A DNA stretch of 43,310 nt from an uncultured Opitutia bacterium (GTDB lineage Bacteria > Verrucomicrobiota > Verrucomicrobiia > Opitutales > Opitutaceae): NCBI GenBank assembly GCA_903834135.1, contig CAILHZ010000014.1, positions 1-43,310 of the forward strand, given 5' to 3'. The translations under genes were made by a program, and so were the position numbers. This document shows, piece by piece, positions 23,796 to 32,561 of this stretch. The notes beneath the pieces were generated by a model. That model searched no databases. It worked only from the letters and a program-made list of their open reading frames with translations, and was not told where the DNA came from. The first letter of the stretch is position 1, and every line of letters starts with the position of its first letter.

Positions 23796-24065
23796 ATGAA
23801 TCCAGAAATTGCTATAGATCTTTTTAAAAATACAATGGTGTTTGCCTTGTATGTCTCTGCACCCTTTCTCATAGCTATGATGGTTGTGGGTTTAGTGATG
23901 AGCTTATTTCAAGCTGTTACAGGTCTTCAGGAAGCTACACTTACATTTGCTCCTAAGTTGATTGCATTTGCTGGACTAGGTATTTTGCTTGCTCCTTGGC
24001 TTTTGCGGTCACTCGCAGAATTCACGATCGCTACTTTTAGTCACATGTCTAGTATGGCACACTAG
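23796..24065 (+). CDS. fliQ: FliQ, export-gate protein (89 aa)
   Basis: Two-helix hairpin membrane subunit of the export gate. The family pattern is clear: two membrane segments at about 15-40 and 53-75, with GLVMSLFQAVTGLQEATLTF-APKL between them. Length is exactly typical. It sits between fliP and fliR. Confidence 0.97.
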   Translation: MNPEIAIDLFKNTMVFALYVSAPFLIAMMVVGLVMSLFQAVTGLQEATLTFAPKLIAFAGLGILLAPWLLRSLAEFTIATFSHMSSMAH

Positions 24066-24100
24066 AGGTTGATTGATTTTTAAAAAGTTGATGTGCGACT

Positions 24101-24853
24101 ATGAGTGTCAATTACCTCTTTACTTGGGCACTCATCTTTATGAGGTCTCTTGGTATTGTGATACTCATGCCTCAGATGGCTGGTAAAACACCACCTGCGA
24201 CAGTCAGAATCTGTTTAGGTATGGCACTAGCAACGCTACTTGTAGGCGTAGTTCCTATGGCGCAAATGCCAGGCAATGATTTACGTTTTATTTATGAAAT
24301 AGTGGGGGAGATTCTTCTAGGACTTACTTTTGGTTTTATGGTTCAGATGACTTTTTCTGCAGTTGATCTTGCTGCGCGTCTATCTTCCTCAGAGGTTGGT
24401 CTTTCTGGATCCCCAGGTTTAAATGCTCCTGAAATGGGTGCTGAACCGCTCGCATCGTTTATATCCTCGTTCGCAGTTGTACTCTTTTTTATGTTTGGGG
24501 GTCATTTGATGGTGATTAGCGCTTTTGCCCGTAGTTTTACAATGGCACCAGCTGGCGCTCCTTTTATAAACGCAGCAGCTCCTGAACTTATGATCCAGCA
24601 GACTTCCCATGTCATTGAGTTAGGACTTCGTATAGCAGCCCCCTTTATTGCACTTAATTTCTTGGTTAATTTGGCTTTCGCTGCACTAGGTAGGGCTGTT
24701 CCAAGACTCAGTGTGTTTGTTTTGAGTATGCCTGTTCGGGGACTTGTTGGGTTTAGCCTTCTAGGCGGGGTAGGGGGCTTAATAGCTCGTTATTACTTCA
24801 ATGAAATAGCTGAAATTCCAACTCGTTTACTTCAGCTTTTAGAAACCCGATAA
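24101..24853 (+). CDS. fliR: FliR, export-gate protein (250 aa)
   Basis: Single-copy gate subunit that closes the FliP5-FliQ4-FliR assembly. Several membrane segments; characteristic parts are FMRSLGIVILMPQMAGKTPP near the start, GEILLGLTFGFMVQMTFSAV in the middle and NFLVNLAFAALGRAVPRLSV late. Length is normal. It is the last gene of the flgB unit; a weak hairpin follows at 24876-24892 before the next sigma-54 promoter. Confidence 0.96.
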   Translation: MSVNYLFTWALIFMRSLGIVILMPQMAGKTPPATVRICLGMALATLLVGVVPMAQMPGNDLRFIYEIVGEILLGLTFGFMVQMTFSAVDLAARLSSSEVGLSGSPGLNAPEMGAEPLASFISSFAVVLFFMFGGHLMVISAFARSFTMAPAGAPFINAAAPELMIQQTSHVIELGLRIAAPFIALNFLVNLAFAALGRAVPRLSVFVLSMPVRGLVGFSLLGGVGGLIARYYFNEIAEIPTRLLQLLETR

Positions 24854-24875
24854 GCCAAATATGGGAGCTTTTCTT

Positions 24876-24892
24876 TAGGCAATAATTGCCTA
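24876..24892 (+). terminator. weak hairpin after fliR
   Basis: TAGGCA (24876-24881) and TGCCTA (24887-24892) form a 6-bp stem with a 5-base loop, followed by CTTTG rather than a proper T-run. It may slow but probably does not fully stop transcription into flhB. Confidence 0.35.
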
Positions 24893-24948
24893 CTTTGAGG
24901 CGTTCTCTCAACTATAGACAATTAGCCCCTTGTCCTAAGTTAATACGA

Positions 24949-24979
24949 TTGTAATCTTATTATAATCAATAACTTACAA
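24949..24979 (+). promoter_or_regulatory. conserved inverted repeat upstream of flhB sigma-54 promoter
   Basis: TTGTAA (24949-24954), 19 bases, TTACAA (24974-24979), then 14 bases to the -24 box: the same spacings as before flgB. TTACAATAG is followed by a pyrimidine and TTATC in both. ATAATCA within the spacer also occurs before flgF in the same column. Confidence 0.6.
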
Positions 24980-24993
24980 TAGTTTATCCTGCA

Positions 24994-25010
24994 TTGGCAC
25001 TCCTGTTGCT
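24994..25010 (+). promoter_or_regulatory. sigma-54 promoter of the flhB operon
   Basis: TTGGCAC, five bases, TTGCT: a perfect match to the -24/-12 consensus. The expected +1 is near 25021, and the flhB start codon is GTG at 25023, so this mRNA should have a leader of about two bases. Confidence 0.92.
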
Positions 25011-25022
25011 CTGGCACAGATT

Positions 25023-26123
25023 GTGGCAGAAGATAATGGACAAAAAAGTGAGCAACCAACGGGGAAGAAACTCTCCGAAGCGCACGACCGTGGCCATTAT
25101 GCCAAAGCCCCTGAAATTCAGGTATTTGCCACTATGGCTGCTGTACTTGCAGTTCTCTCATTTACTGCAGAAGCGAGTAGTAAATACATAGCCGTTTACA
25201 CAACAGGTATATTCTCACAATTCACACGGCTCTCACTCAATTCTGAAACAGCTGTCTCTCAAATGGTGAGTTTGCTTCTAACGGCCGCTATTGTTGTAGG
25301 GCCAATTCTTCTTGCCTGCTCAGTAGCTGCAATTCTCGCTGGGGGGTTACAAAGTGGCTTTAGGCTCAGTACTAAAGCAGTCGGATTAAATTTCGATAAA
25401 CTTAATATCGCAGAAGGCTTTCAGCGCCTTTTTTCAAATAAGATTTTCGTCAATGTCGGACTAGATAGTTTAAAGGTAATAGCCGTTGGAACGACCTTCT
25501 ACATTGGAGCTCGTAAATTAATGGCTGATCCACTCTTCAGTGTCCCTATTGAAGCGGCGTACTTAGCTTACTTTCTTAAAGCCGCAGCCGCGAGTTTCTT
25601 TGGAAGGCTTCTCTTTGCGATCGGTATTTTAGGTGCGATCAATTATTTTTACGAACGCTTTCGTACGAATAAAGACCTCATGATGACGAAGCAGGAAGTT
25701 AAAGATGAGTCAAAAGGTGCAGAGCTCGATGGCAAAATTAAGATGGCGCAGCGTCGTTTGGCACGCCGTTTATTACAAAAGCAGATGCTAGCTGCAGTTC
25801 AGACAGCAGATGTTGTTATTACAAATCCAACCCACTATGCGATCGCCCTCAAATACGAGAGAGGCCGTGATCAAGCTCCTGTTATTTTAGCGAAAGGTGA
25901 AAATCGTTTTGCTTTCAGAATTAAAGAATTAGCAGCTGAGCATGGTGTTCCGATGGTAGAAAATAAGCCTGTCGCTCGTCTTTTATTCTCAATTGGAAAA
26001 GTTGGCTCAGCAATTCCTTCCGAACTTTACCAAGCTGTAGCTCAAATTCTAGCCGTGGTCTACAAGACGCACCGCTACTACTTCTACCGCTTGAAATCCC
26101 GTCGCCTTGAAATGGCCGCATAA
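25023..26123 (+). CDS. flhB: FlhB, export substrate-specificity switch (366 aa)
   Basis: Membrane component of the export apparatus that cleaves itself and switches from hook to filament export. The N-terminus MAEDNGQKSEQPTGKKLSEA is the standard FlhB start, which fixes the GTG at 25023. Four membrane segments span about residues 30-210. The self-cleavage motif N-P-T-H is at 268-271, followed by the conserved cytoplasmic tail (HGVPMVENKPVARLLFSIG and IPSELYQAVAQILAVVYK). All catalytic residues are present. Two bases separate it from flhA. Confidence 0.98.
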   Translation: MAEDNGQKSEQPTGKKLSEAHDRGHYAKAPEIQVFATMAAVLAVLSFTAEASSKYIAVYTTGIFSQFTRLSLNSETAVSQMVSLLLTAAIVVGPILLACSVAAILAGGLQSGFRLSTKAVGLNFDKLNIAEGFQRLFSNKIFVNVGLDSLKVIAVGTTFYIGARKLMADPLFSVPIEAAYLAYFLKAAAASFFGRLLFAIGILGAINYFYERFRTNKDLMMTKQEVKDESKGAELDGKIKMAQRRLARRLLQKQMLAAVQTADVVITNPTHYAIALKYERGRDQAPVILAKGENRFAFRIKELAAEHGVPMVENKPVARLLFSIGKVGSAIPSELYQAVAQILAVVYKTHRYYFYRLKSRRLEMAA

Positions 26124-26125
26124 CG

Positions 26126-28306
26126 ATGCCTACAAGCGCAAATCAGTTTATTAATCAGTTGCTGCGTAGGGCAGACCTTGTCTTCACGTTTGGCTTATTT
26201 GCGACGGTACTTTTACTGATTATTCCAGTACCTCCGTTTTTAATCGACGTACTGCTTGCTCTTAATATCGGCATGTCGCTACTTGTGCTACTTGCTATCA
26301 TCTACGTAAAAGATGCTCCAGAATTTTCAGGATTTCCTACGGTACTGCTGACCCTTACTCTGTTTCGACTAGCGCTTAATATCAGTTCAACACGCCAAAT
26401 TTTAAGTTCAGGTTACGCAGGTGATATCATCGCGTCATTCGGTCACATGGTGATTGGCGGCAACTACATCGTAGGTGCTGTAGTCTTTATTATCTTAGTT
26501 GTAATCAACTTCGTTGTTATCACTAAAGGTGCAGGCCGTATCGCAGAAGTGTCAGCTCGTTTTACCTTGGATGCTATGCCTGGTAAACAAATGGCAATCG
26601 ATGCTGAACTTAACGCAGGCATTATCGATGAAGCATCAGCTAAAGCACGTCGTTTATATATTCAAAAAGAAGCTGACTTTTACGGTGCTATGGATGGTGC
26701 TTCCAAGTTCGTGCGTGGTGACGCTATAGCTGGTATTTTAATCACCTTAATTAACGTTGTGGGTGGATTTGCAATTGGTGTTTTCCAAATGGATTTGTCC
26801 CTTACGGAATCACTACAAAAGTTTACTGTCTTATCAATTGGTGACGGTCTAGTTACTCAAATCCCAGCTCTTATTATTTCTATTGGTGCAGGTTTACTTG
26901 TAACTCGTTCTTCAGAGAATTCGAATTTAGGAACACAAGTATTTGGTCAAATATTCAAATATCCAAGAGCTTTGGCCATTGCTTCAGCCATGCTTGCTGT
27001 GTTTGGGCTTTTACCTGGTATGCCTTTTCTACCTTTTGCTGTATTAGCTGTCATCTCAGGATTCTTATCCCAAACTCTCAAACCAGCAGAGGATCCAGCA
27101 CTTGCATTAGCAACAGGTGCTGACGCAAGTGCCCTTGGAAAACAAAAAGCGGGTGGTAAACAAGGCCAAGGTAAACCCGGTGACGCAGCTGCTGGTACAG
27201 CTAATACGATTGATGAAGTACGTAAGTTAGTAGACGTAGATGTTTTCGCTATCGAAATTGGACATGGATTACTTAATCTAGCGAACGCTAAAACAGGTGG
27301 TGATTTACTGACTCGTGTAACGGGTGTTAGAAAGAATCTAGCCAGAGAACGCGGTATTATTGTACCGCCAATATCTGTGCGTGATAATTTAGAACTAGAT
27401 GCTAATGACTACCGCTTCTTGATCCGTGGTAAGTCAATTGCAAGAGGTCAGATCATGCCCACTCGGTTACTTGCAATGAATGTATCAGCAAGTAAGACAG
27501 TGCTGCGCGGTGTTCCAACCAAGGAGCCCGTATTTAAATTGGATGCTACTTGGATTGATGAAGTAGATAAAAAGAATGCTGAACTAAGCGGCTACACAGT
27601 TGTGGACGCAGCTTCAGTGATGATCACGCATTTAGCTGAAACGCTAAAAACAAACGCTCACCTACTACTTGGAAGACAAGAAGTTCAATCTCAGCTCGAT
27701 TACGTCAAACAGTCACAGCCTGCACTTATTGCAGAATTACTACCTGACCTCGTATCCATTGGTATAATTCAGCGTGTACTCCAAAATCTGCTCCGCGAAA
27801 ATCTAGCTATCGGTAATTTACCTATTATTTTAGAAGGTATCGCTGACTTTGCTGGAACTACAAAAAATCCAGATGATCTTTCAGAATTAGTACGTAAACG
27901 ACTCGGTATCTATTTTGTACCCGAGTACGAATACCGTGCTGGCTATATTAAAGCACTCACTATGGATCCTCGTTTTGAGCAGTGGCTTAATACAAAGATT
28001 CAGCGCTCAGCAACCGATATTGGTCTAGCTGTGGACGCTGCTTCAGGTAGACATTTAATTGAAGAACTCAGCCGTAAGTCTGCTGACTTAGTTCAAAAAG
28101 GCTTACCTGCAGTTCTTATTGTTTCTGCTGAAACGCGTCTTGCTTTAAGACGTTTCCTTGAGCCTTCGTTTCCACGTCTAGCAGTGCTTGCTTACAGCGA
28201 ATTGCCTGGAGCTACTGAAATTGAAAACGCAGGTATTATAACGCTTCCTGATAATCTTGCAGCTGCCTTAAATCAAGGCAACCAACCCTTAAAGGTAGCA
28301 GCATAA
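26126..28306 (+). CDS. flhA: FlhA, export-gate protein (726 aa)
   Basis: Nonameric export gate with an N-terminal membrane domain (eight segments, about residues 15-315) and a large cytoplasmic domain that docks substrates and chaperones. Diagnostic parts: FPTVLLTLTLFRLALNISST, the cytoplasmic loop GKQMAIDAELNAGIIDEASA, and VPPISVRDNLELDANDYRFL. A Gly/Lys/Ala-rich insertion at about 335-358 lengthens the linker between the two domains, bringing the protein to 726 aa, somewhat above the usual 690. Confidence 0.98.
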   Translation: MPTSANQFINQLLRRADLVFTFGLFATVLLLIIPVPPFLIDVLLALNIGMSLLVLLAIIYVKDAPEFSGFPTVLLTLTLFRLALNISSTRQILSSGYAGDIIASFGHMVIGGNYIVGAVVFIILVVINFVVITKGAGRIAEVSARFTLDAMPGKQMAIDAELNAGIIDEASAKARRLYIQKEADFYGAMDGASKFVRGDAIAGILITLINVVGGFAIGVFQMDLSLTESLQKFTVLSIGDGLVTQIPALIISIGAGLLVTRSSENSNLGTQVFGQIFKYPRALAIASAMLAVFGLLPGMPFLPFAVLAVISGFLSQTLKPAEDPALALATGADASALGKQKAGGKQGQGKPGDAAAGTANTIDEVRKLVDVDVFAIEIGHGLLNLANAKTGGDLLTRVTGVRKNLARERGIIVPPISVRDNLELDANDYRFLIRGKSIARGQIMPTRLLAMNVSASKTVLRGVPTKEPVFKLDATWIDEVDKKNAELSGYTVVDAASVMITHLAETLKTNAHLLLGRQEVQSQLDYVKQSQPALIAELLPDLVSIGIIQRVLQNLLRENLAIGNLPIILEGIADFAGTTKNPDDLSELVRKRLGIYFVPEYEYRAGYIKALTMDPRFEQWLNTKIQRSATDIGLAVDAASGRHLIEELSRKSADLVQKGLPAVLIVSAETRLALRRFLEPSFPRLAVLAYSELPGATEIENAGIITLPDNLAAALNQGNQPLKVAA

Positions 28307-28315
28307 TAACTTATC

Positions 28316-29407
28316 ATGAATCCTGATTCACAAGTTCTTATCCCTGGTGCAAGTTACCGATTTGTTGTTAAATCGGCTGAGGATGCTGCACGTCTTATTC
28401 GGGAAAGACTTGGTCCAACAGCTCGTGTATTATCTGTAAAATCAATTGAAACTCAGGGCTTAAGTAAATTGTGGTCTGCTCCACGCTTGGAAGTGATTGC
28501 GCAAGTAGGTGAAGCAAATAAACCTGCTGAGACAGCTCTCTTAATTGAGGAAAATAAAGAGGTCTCTATTGCTCAGTTTAATTCCACGCAAGCAGCCTAT
28601 GTTCCGCCAAGTTTGATGGCTCTACTTAAAGCCTCACGTATTTCAGAATTAGTCTTAGGTAAGTTAGTTGAGTCACCTCGCTGGGATGATATTTCTAAAT
28701 TACCTCTGCACCGCGCTTTAGTCGAAGTGGGTCGTGAATTAGAACGCCAAGCCTCTACACGCTGGACAGGATCAGCTCTCACGCGTGCTGCTTTCTTTGG
28801 CCCTTCAGGCTGTGGTCGTACGACGGCATTATGTAAATGGGTAGGCCAAGATGTTTTCCGTAAGGCGCGTCTTGGGCATGTAGTCACAGCTGAATTTAGC
28901 CGTCCTAATCCTCCAGGCGTTTTACCCGTATTTTGTGAAGCACTAGGTGTACCTGTAGTGCGCTATCCTGCCTCCACACAACCAGCGATTCCTGGTGGTT
29001 TTGTTTATTTTGATTTGCCAGGTATGTCGATTGGACCAAGCGAGCATAACCAGGCACTGAGAGATTTTTTCACGACTGAAAAAATAGAACAACGTGTTCT
29101 CGTACTTAATGCTGCGTATGATCATAGTGTTCTACGTAATGCTCACGCAGTGGGTAGAGATCTAGGCGCTACGCATCTTGTATTAACTCATTTAGACGAA
29201 ATTCCGCAGTGGGGTAAATTGTGGGATTATCTGCTGCAGGGTGCTCTTGAGCCCCTGTTTTTTTCAACAGGCCCTTCGCTTACCGGTGACTGCACGGAAG
29301 ACGTGTACGATACCCTTGTAAGACGAACCCTTGCAGCAGGTTCTAACTTTAATGATACAAGCGAAGAAGATCAGGATCATACTTATTCAGGGAGGGTAGC
29401 AAAATGA
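28316..29407 (+). CDS. flhF: FlhF-like protein with altered GTPase motifs (363 aa)
   Basis: SRP-type GTPase family protein that in other bacteria places the flagellum at the pole. The N-terminal basic/B region (YRFVVKSAEDAARLIRERLG, A-R-V-L-S) and the N-G core are recognisable. However, the P-loop is GPSGCGRT (162-169) with R168 where the invariant Lys should be. The G3-like DTAG is DLPG (233-236), and the guanine-binding TKxD motif is THLD (291-294). Nucleotide binding or hydrolysis is therefore likely altered or lost. Position after flhA and before fliA is standard, but the usual flhG/fleN (MinD-like) partner is missing; a small membrane protein gene overlaps instead. Confidence 0.88.
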   Translation: MNPDSQVLIPGASYRFVVKSAEDAARLIRERLGPTARVLSVKSIETQGLSKLWSAPRLEVIAQVGEANKPAETALLIEENKEVSIAQFNSTQAAYVPPSLMALLKASRISELVLGKLVESPRWDDISKLPLHRALVEVGRELERQASTRWTGSALTRAAFFGPSGCGRTTALCKWVGQDVFRKARLGHVVTAEFSRPNPPGVLPVFCEALGVPVVRYPASTQPAIPGGFVYFDLPGMSIGPSEHNQALRDFFTTEKIEQRVLVLNAAYDHSVLRNAHAVGRDLGATHLVLTHLDEIPQWGKLWDYLLQGALEPLFFSTGPSLTGDCTEDVYDTLVRRTLAAGSNFNDTSEEDQDHTYSGRVAK

Positions 29408-29658
29408 AGTTTATATTTATTTCAGGTGGTCTCATTGGTTTCTTAACTGCTGCAGTAACGGATTGGTACATGGACCGTGGCCCTGATCGCATCTTTTTTG
29501 ATGGCGCAGCTGGCTGCTTAATTGGAGCTCTACTTTTAAAATGGTTTTGGGGTGTTGTAATTCGTGGAGTAAGAGAAACCTACATCGCAAAACAAGCTGC
29601 AGCAGCCCAGGTAGAAGCAGCTAAACGTGCACAGGCTAAGACTGGTATAACCGTATAA
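29404..29658 (+). CDS. small membrane protein, unknown (84 aa)
   Basis: Not recognised. Two hydrophobic segments at about residues 3-20 (FIFISGGLIGFLTAAVTD) and 32-53 (GAAGCLIGALLLKWFWGVVI) are followed by an Ala/Lys/Gln-rich amphipathic tail (TYIAKQAAAAQVEAAKRAQA). The DNA overlaps flhF by four bases (ATGA), so it is translated with it, and fliA begins 5 bases later. It occupies the place where flhG normally lies. A membrane anchor or partner for the unusual FlhF is a reasonable guess, from position only. Confidence 0.78.
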   Translation: MKFIFISGGLIGFLTAAVTDWYMDRGPDRIFFDGAAGCLIGALLLKWFWGVVIRGVRETYIAKQAAAAQVEAAKRAQAKTGITV

Positions 29659-29663
29659 CATTT

Positions 29664-30482
29664 GTGAACACACTAGCCATGCAAGATCAGCAAAAAATTG
29701 AATCAACTCCTGATTCAAGGCCAACACCTGCATTAAAGGTGTGGCAAACCTACCAAGGGGTAGGTCCTGGTCCTATTGGAGATAATGAGTTAATTGAGCG
29801 CTTTCTACCTATCGTAAGAAATGTTGTAGACCGCTTAAAGCTTACCTTACCCGCTCACATAGATGCCGATGATTTGTACAGTGTAGGTGTTGTTGGTTTA
29901 TTAGCAGCTGTTAGAAAATATAATCCTGAGCAGGGTAATACGTTCACAGGCTATGCAATTACACGTATTCGCGGATCCATCTTAGATGAATTAAGACGTA
30001 TGGACTGGTGTCCAAGACGTGTCAGAGCGCGTGCAAAGAAGTTAAAAGAAATGATCGGCTCCTTGGAGCAAAAAATTGGTCGTGCAGCTACAGACCAAGA
30101 AATTTGTAAAGAGCTCGATATGACTCCTTCTGACTATGCTAAGTGGCTAGAGGAATCAAAGCCTGTAACATTCATCGCTATAGACCAAGATATTGACAGC
30201 GAAGGCAATTCAACTGCCTCACTGCATGATATTCTCAAAGACGAGAATGATAGTACGGGTCGTGAGACTTTAGAAAAAGACGAACTAAAGCAGCTTTTGA
30301 TCGATCGCATATCTTCCTTACCTGAAGTTCCTAAAAAAATACTTTCTATGTATTATTATGAACAAATGAGGCTTGCTGAAATAGCAGTAATTTTCAACTT
30401 AACTGAATCAAGAATATGTCAAATACACGCTCAAACCATCCTAGGCTTAAGAGCCTATCTTGATCGTGCACGTAACGCATAA
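29664..30482 (+). CDS. fliA: FliA, sigma-28 factor (272 aa)
   Basis: RNA polymerase sigma factor for late flagellar genes. Region 2 is clear (HIDADDLYSVGVVGLLAAVR, then FTGYAITRIRGSILDELRRM-DWCPRRVR), followed by region 3 (AATDQEICKELDMTPSDYAK) and a region 4 helix-turn-helix (MRLAEIAVIFNLTESRICQI). The FliA hallmark W-C-P-R-x-V-R is present. The start could be GTG 29664 or ATG 29679; the difference is five residues outside any domain. Its presumed targets in this window are promoters at both flagellins, fliD, the flgM-like gene and the 116-aa gene. Confidence 0.96.
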   Translation: MNTLAMQDQQKIESTPDSRPTPALKVWQTYQGVGPGPIGDNELIERFLPIVRNVVDRLKLTLPAHIDADDLYSVGVVGLLAAVRKYNPEQGNTFTGYAITRIRGSILDELRRMDWCPRRVRARAKKLKEMIGSLEQKIGRAATDQEICKELDMTPSDYAKWLEESKPVTFIAIDQDIDSEGNSTASLHDILKDENDSTGRETLEKDELKQLLIDRISSLPEVPKKILSMYYYEQMRLAEIAVIFNLTESRICQIHAQTILGLRAYLDRARNA

Positions 30483-30503
30483 TTTATCTAACACACTTAT
30501 AAC

Positions 30504-31373
30504 ATGCTTATCATAGTCGGCGGTTTAATCGTTTTATGCTGTACCCTAGGAGGCTTTCTAGGTGAAGGCGGTAATCCCTTGGTGCTATTTCAGCCATATG
30601 AATTACTCGTTATTCTAGGAGTCGCAGCTGGCATTCTTGTTATTGCAAGCCCAGGGCATGTTCTAACGGCCATCATCTCCAAGTTTACTGCATCACTTAA
30701 AGGTGGTAGAGAAAGTAAAGCGCAGTGCTTTGATCTTCTGAAATTGCTTTATGAATTATTTAATATTGCGCGTCGTAACGGTCTAATCGCTTTGGACGAG
30801 CATTTAAATAATCCTGAAACAAGCGCTATCTTTCAAAAGTATCCTTCTGTTCTAAGTCACCATGAGCGTCTTCTGTTCATTTGCGCTGGTTTGAAGCCTA
30901 TCGTGGATGGTAAAATTAAGCCCGATATGTTAGATCATATGATGGAATCGGAATTAGATGCTAAAGCAGAAGAAGCAGAACATCCTATTCACGTTTTACA
31001 GTTAGTCGGTGATTCTCTTCCTGGTGTAGGTATCGTTGCTGCCGTTCTTGGTATTATTAACACCATGGGCTCTATTAGTGAAGGTCCTGCTAAGGTGGGT
31101 GAGCACGTTGCTGCTGCACTTGTGGGTACACTTTTAGGTATTTTCGTAGCCTACGGCTTTGTTAATCCACTTGCTAATCGCATTAAATTTGCAAACGGCT
31201 CAGAAGCTATGTTCTTACGCTTAATTAAAGTATCCATTTGCTCCTTTGCTAAAGGTCTAGCTCCGCTGACCGCAGTAGAGAGTGCACGCCGTATCTTGGA
31301 TCATTCTATCCAACCCACAGCTCAAGAGTTAGAAGATGCAGCAAAAGCTACTGCTACGACAGCCAAATCTTAA
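30504..31373 (+). CDS. motA: MotA, stator protein (289 aa)
   Basis: Inner-membrane stator subunit that couples ion flow to rotation through FliG. Four membrane segments; the cytoplasmic loop has IARRNGLIALDEHLNNPETS, matching the family R-x-x-G-L-x-x-L-E signature, and GDSLPGVGIVAAVLGIINTM carries the conserved proline before the third segment. It lies 21 bases after fliA and 19 before motB. The sequence does not settle proton versus sodium drive. Confidence 0.96.
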   Translation: MLIIVGGLIVLCCTLGGFLGEGGNPLVLFQPYELLVILGVAAGILVIASPGHVLTAIISKFTASLKGGRESKAQCFDLLKLLYELFNIARRNGLIALDEHLNNPETSAIFQKYPSVLSHHERLLFICAGLKPIVDGKIKPDMLDHMMESELDAKAEEAEHPIHVLQLVGDSLPGVGIVAAVLGIINTMGSISEGPAKVGEHVAAALVGTLLGIFVAYGFVNPLANRIKFANGSEAMFLRLIKVSICSFAKGLAPLTAVESARRILDHSIQPTAQELEDAAKATATTAKS

Positions 31374-31392
31374 GCTCTCTTTTTAAACTCTT

Positions 31393-32229
31393 ATGGCGCG
31401 CAAAAAAGCAGCAGCTCATCATGGTGGAGCTTGGAAAGTGGCCTATGCGGACTTCGTGACCGCAATGATGGCGCTTTTCATGGTGCTATGGATTTGCTCG
31501 CAGGATCACAAAATCTTGGAGGCAACAGCACTTTACTTTAGAGTTCCGTTTCAGTCATCTGGATCTGCTGGGTTTGGCGTAATGCCAAATAATAAAAAAC
31601 CTACTTCCTCAGATAATACTAAAATCACTAAAGACTTGGCAGGTCAGAATGCGCATAAGCCTCAAGTGGAAATCAGTTATTTAAATGCGGTTGCAGAAGA
31701 AATCTATAAAAAACTAAATATCGACCAACAAGAGCCTAAGAAGCCGGTTGATATCGTCGTTACATCAGATGGATTACGAGTAACCTTATACGATAGGAGT
31801 AGTCATCCCGTATTTTTTGAAAATAGTGCTGAATTTACAGTCTGGGGTAAATTAGTCTCTCAGAACTTAGCTTGGCTCATTGATCGCCATCACTTTAGTG
31901 TAACGATCGACGGTCATACTAAAAAAGGAATTAAGTTTTTACATAGCGACTATACCGCATGGGAATTATCTTCAGACCGAGCAAACGCAATGAGAAGGAA
32001 CTTAGTTTTCTTCGCTGTTGAGCCTTCCAAGATTGTTCGTATCACAGGTTACGCTGATACAACACCTCTGTCAGAAACTAAGCCTGAAGATGAATTAAAT
32101 CAGAGAGTTACCTTAAGCTTATCACTTTCTAAGCCACGTGGTTCAGAAGTAGAATCCAGTATATCAAAGAAACAAGCAGCAGATCCATACGCTGATAAAG
32201 ATTCAGCTTTTAGCGGTAAAATTCCTTAA
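31393..32229 (+). CDS. motB: MotB, stator protein (278 aa)
   Basis: Stator partner anchored to peptidoglycan. The N-terminal segment GGAWKVAYADFVTAMMALFM contains the ion-binding Asp at residue 20 in the single membrane helix (about 18-36). The C-terminal OmpA-like domain, about 120-255, includes VTIDGHTKKG, ELSSDRANAMRRNLVF and ITGYADTTPLSETKPEDELNQ-RV. The N-terminus before the helix is short. Forms one unit with motA. Confidence 0.96.
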   Translation: MARKKAAAHHGGAWKVAYADFVTAMMALFMVLWICSQDHKILEATALYFRVPFQSSGSAGFGVMPNNKKPTSSDNTKITKDLAGQNAHKPQVEISYLNAVAEEIYKKLNIDQQEPKKPVDIVVTSDGLRVTLYDRSSHPVFFENSAEFTVWGKLVSQNLAWLIDRHHFSVTIDGHTKKGIKFLHSDYTAWELSSDRANAMRRNLVFFAVEPSKIVRITGYADTTPLSETKPEDELNQRVTLSLSLSKPRGSEVESSISKKQAADPYADKDSAFSGKIP

Positions 32230-32242
32230 GTGTAGTTTATCT

Positions 32243-32479
32243 ATGACACCCTATTTACACGCAAAAAAACAGTATGCTGCTAATCACACAGCTGCCGCTG
32301 TGCCTGCAAAAGACGAAGCTTCTGCACTTAAAACTGCTGTAGCAGTTGGCTCCAAATCACACACTAGTGCAGTACCTGTGATTAAAGTGATTAAAGACGG
32401 AGATAAAATCATTCGTCTTGTTGTGACATGCTCATGTGGTGAGTGCATTGAAGTAGAATGTCTTTACCCTGAAAGCTGA
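32243..32479 (+). CDS. small Cys-rich protein, unknown (78 aa)
   Basis: Not recognised. The first half is Ala/Lys/Ser-rich and likely flexible; the second half is a short beta-like unit IKVIKDGDKIIRLVVTCSCG followed by ECIEVECLYPES. Four cysteines in the pattern C-x-C-G-E-C-x4-C could bind a metal or form disulfides. It is the last gene of the flhB unit, 13 bases after motB. No signal peptide is visible, so a cytoplasmic metal-binding role is more likely than a periplasmic one. Confidence 0.72.
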   Translation: MTPYLHAKKQYAANHTAAAVPAKDEASALKTAVAVGSKSHTSAVPVIKVIKDGDKIIRLVVTCSCGECIEVECLYPES

Positions 32480-32561
32480 TCAAAAATTTGCCTAGGTCGT
32501 TTTTTGGACTGGAAGATTCTGCCTAGCGTTTTTGAGTCGAATTTATTATAATTCGAAAGTA

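Noticed and set aside
24991..25191. Overlapping plus-strand frame at the flhB start (65 codons)
   Set aside because: It covers the sigma-54 promoter and runs in another frame through the conserved FlhB N-terminus.
25840..25847. GCGATCGC octamer, the cyanobacterial HIP1 repeat
   Set aside because: I noticed only this copy, inside flhB. HIP1-bearing genomes have many copies per 10 kb, so this says nothing about the host.
32485..32535. Direct repeat TGCCTAG..CGTTTTT after the 78-aa gene as a terminator
   Set aside because: The two copies run in the same direction and cannot pair; no hairpin with a T-run forms.
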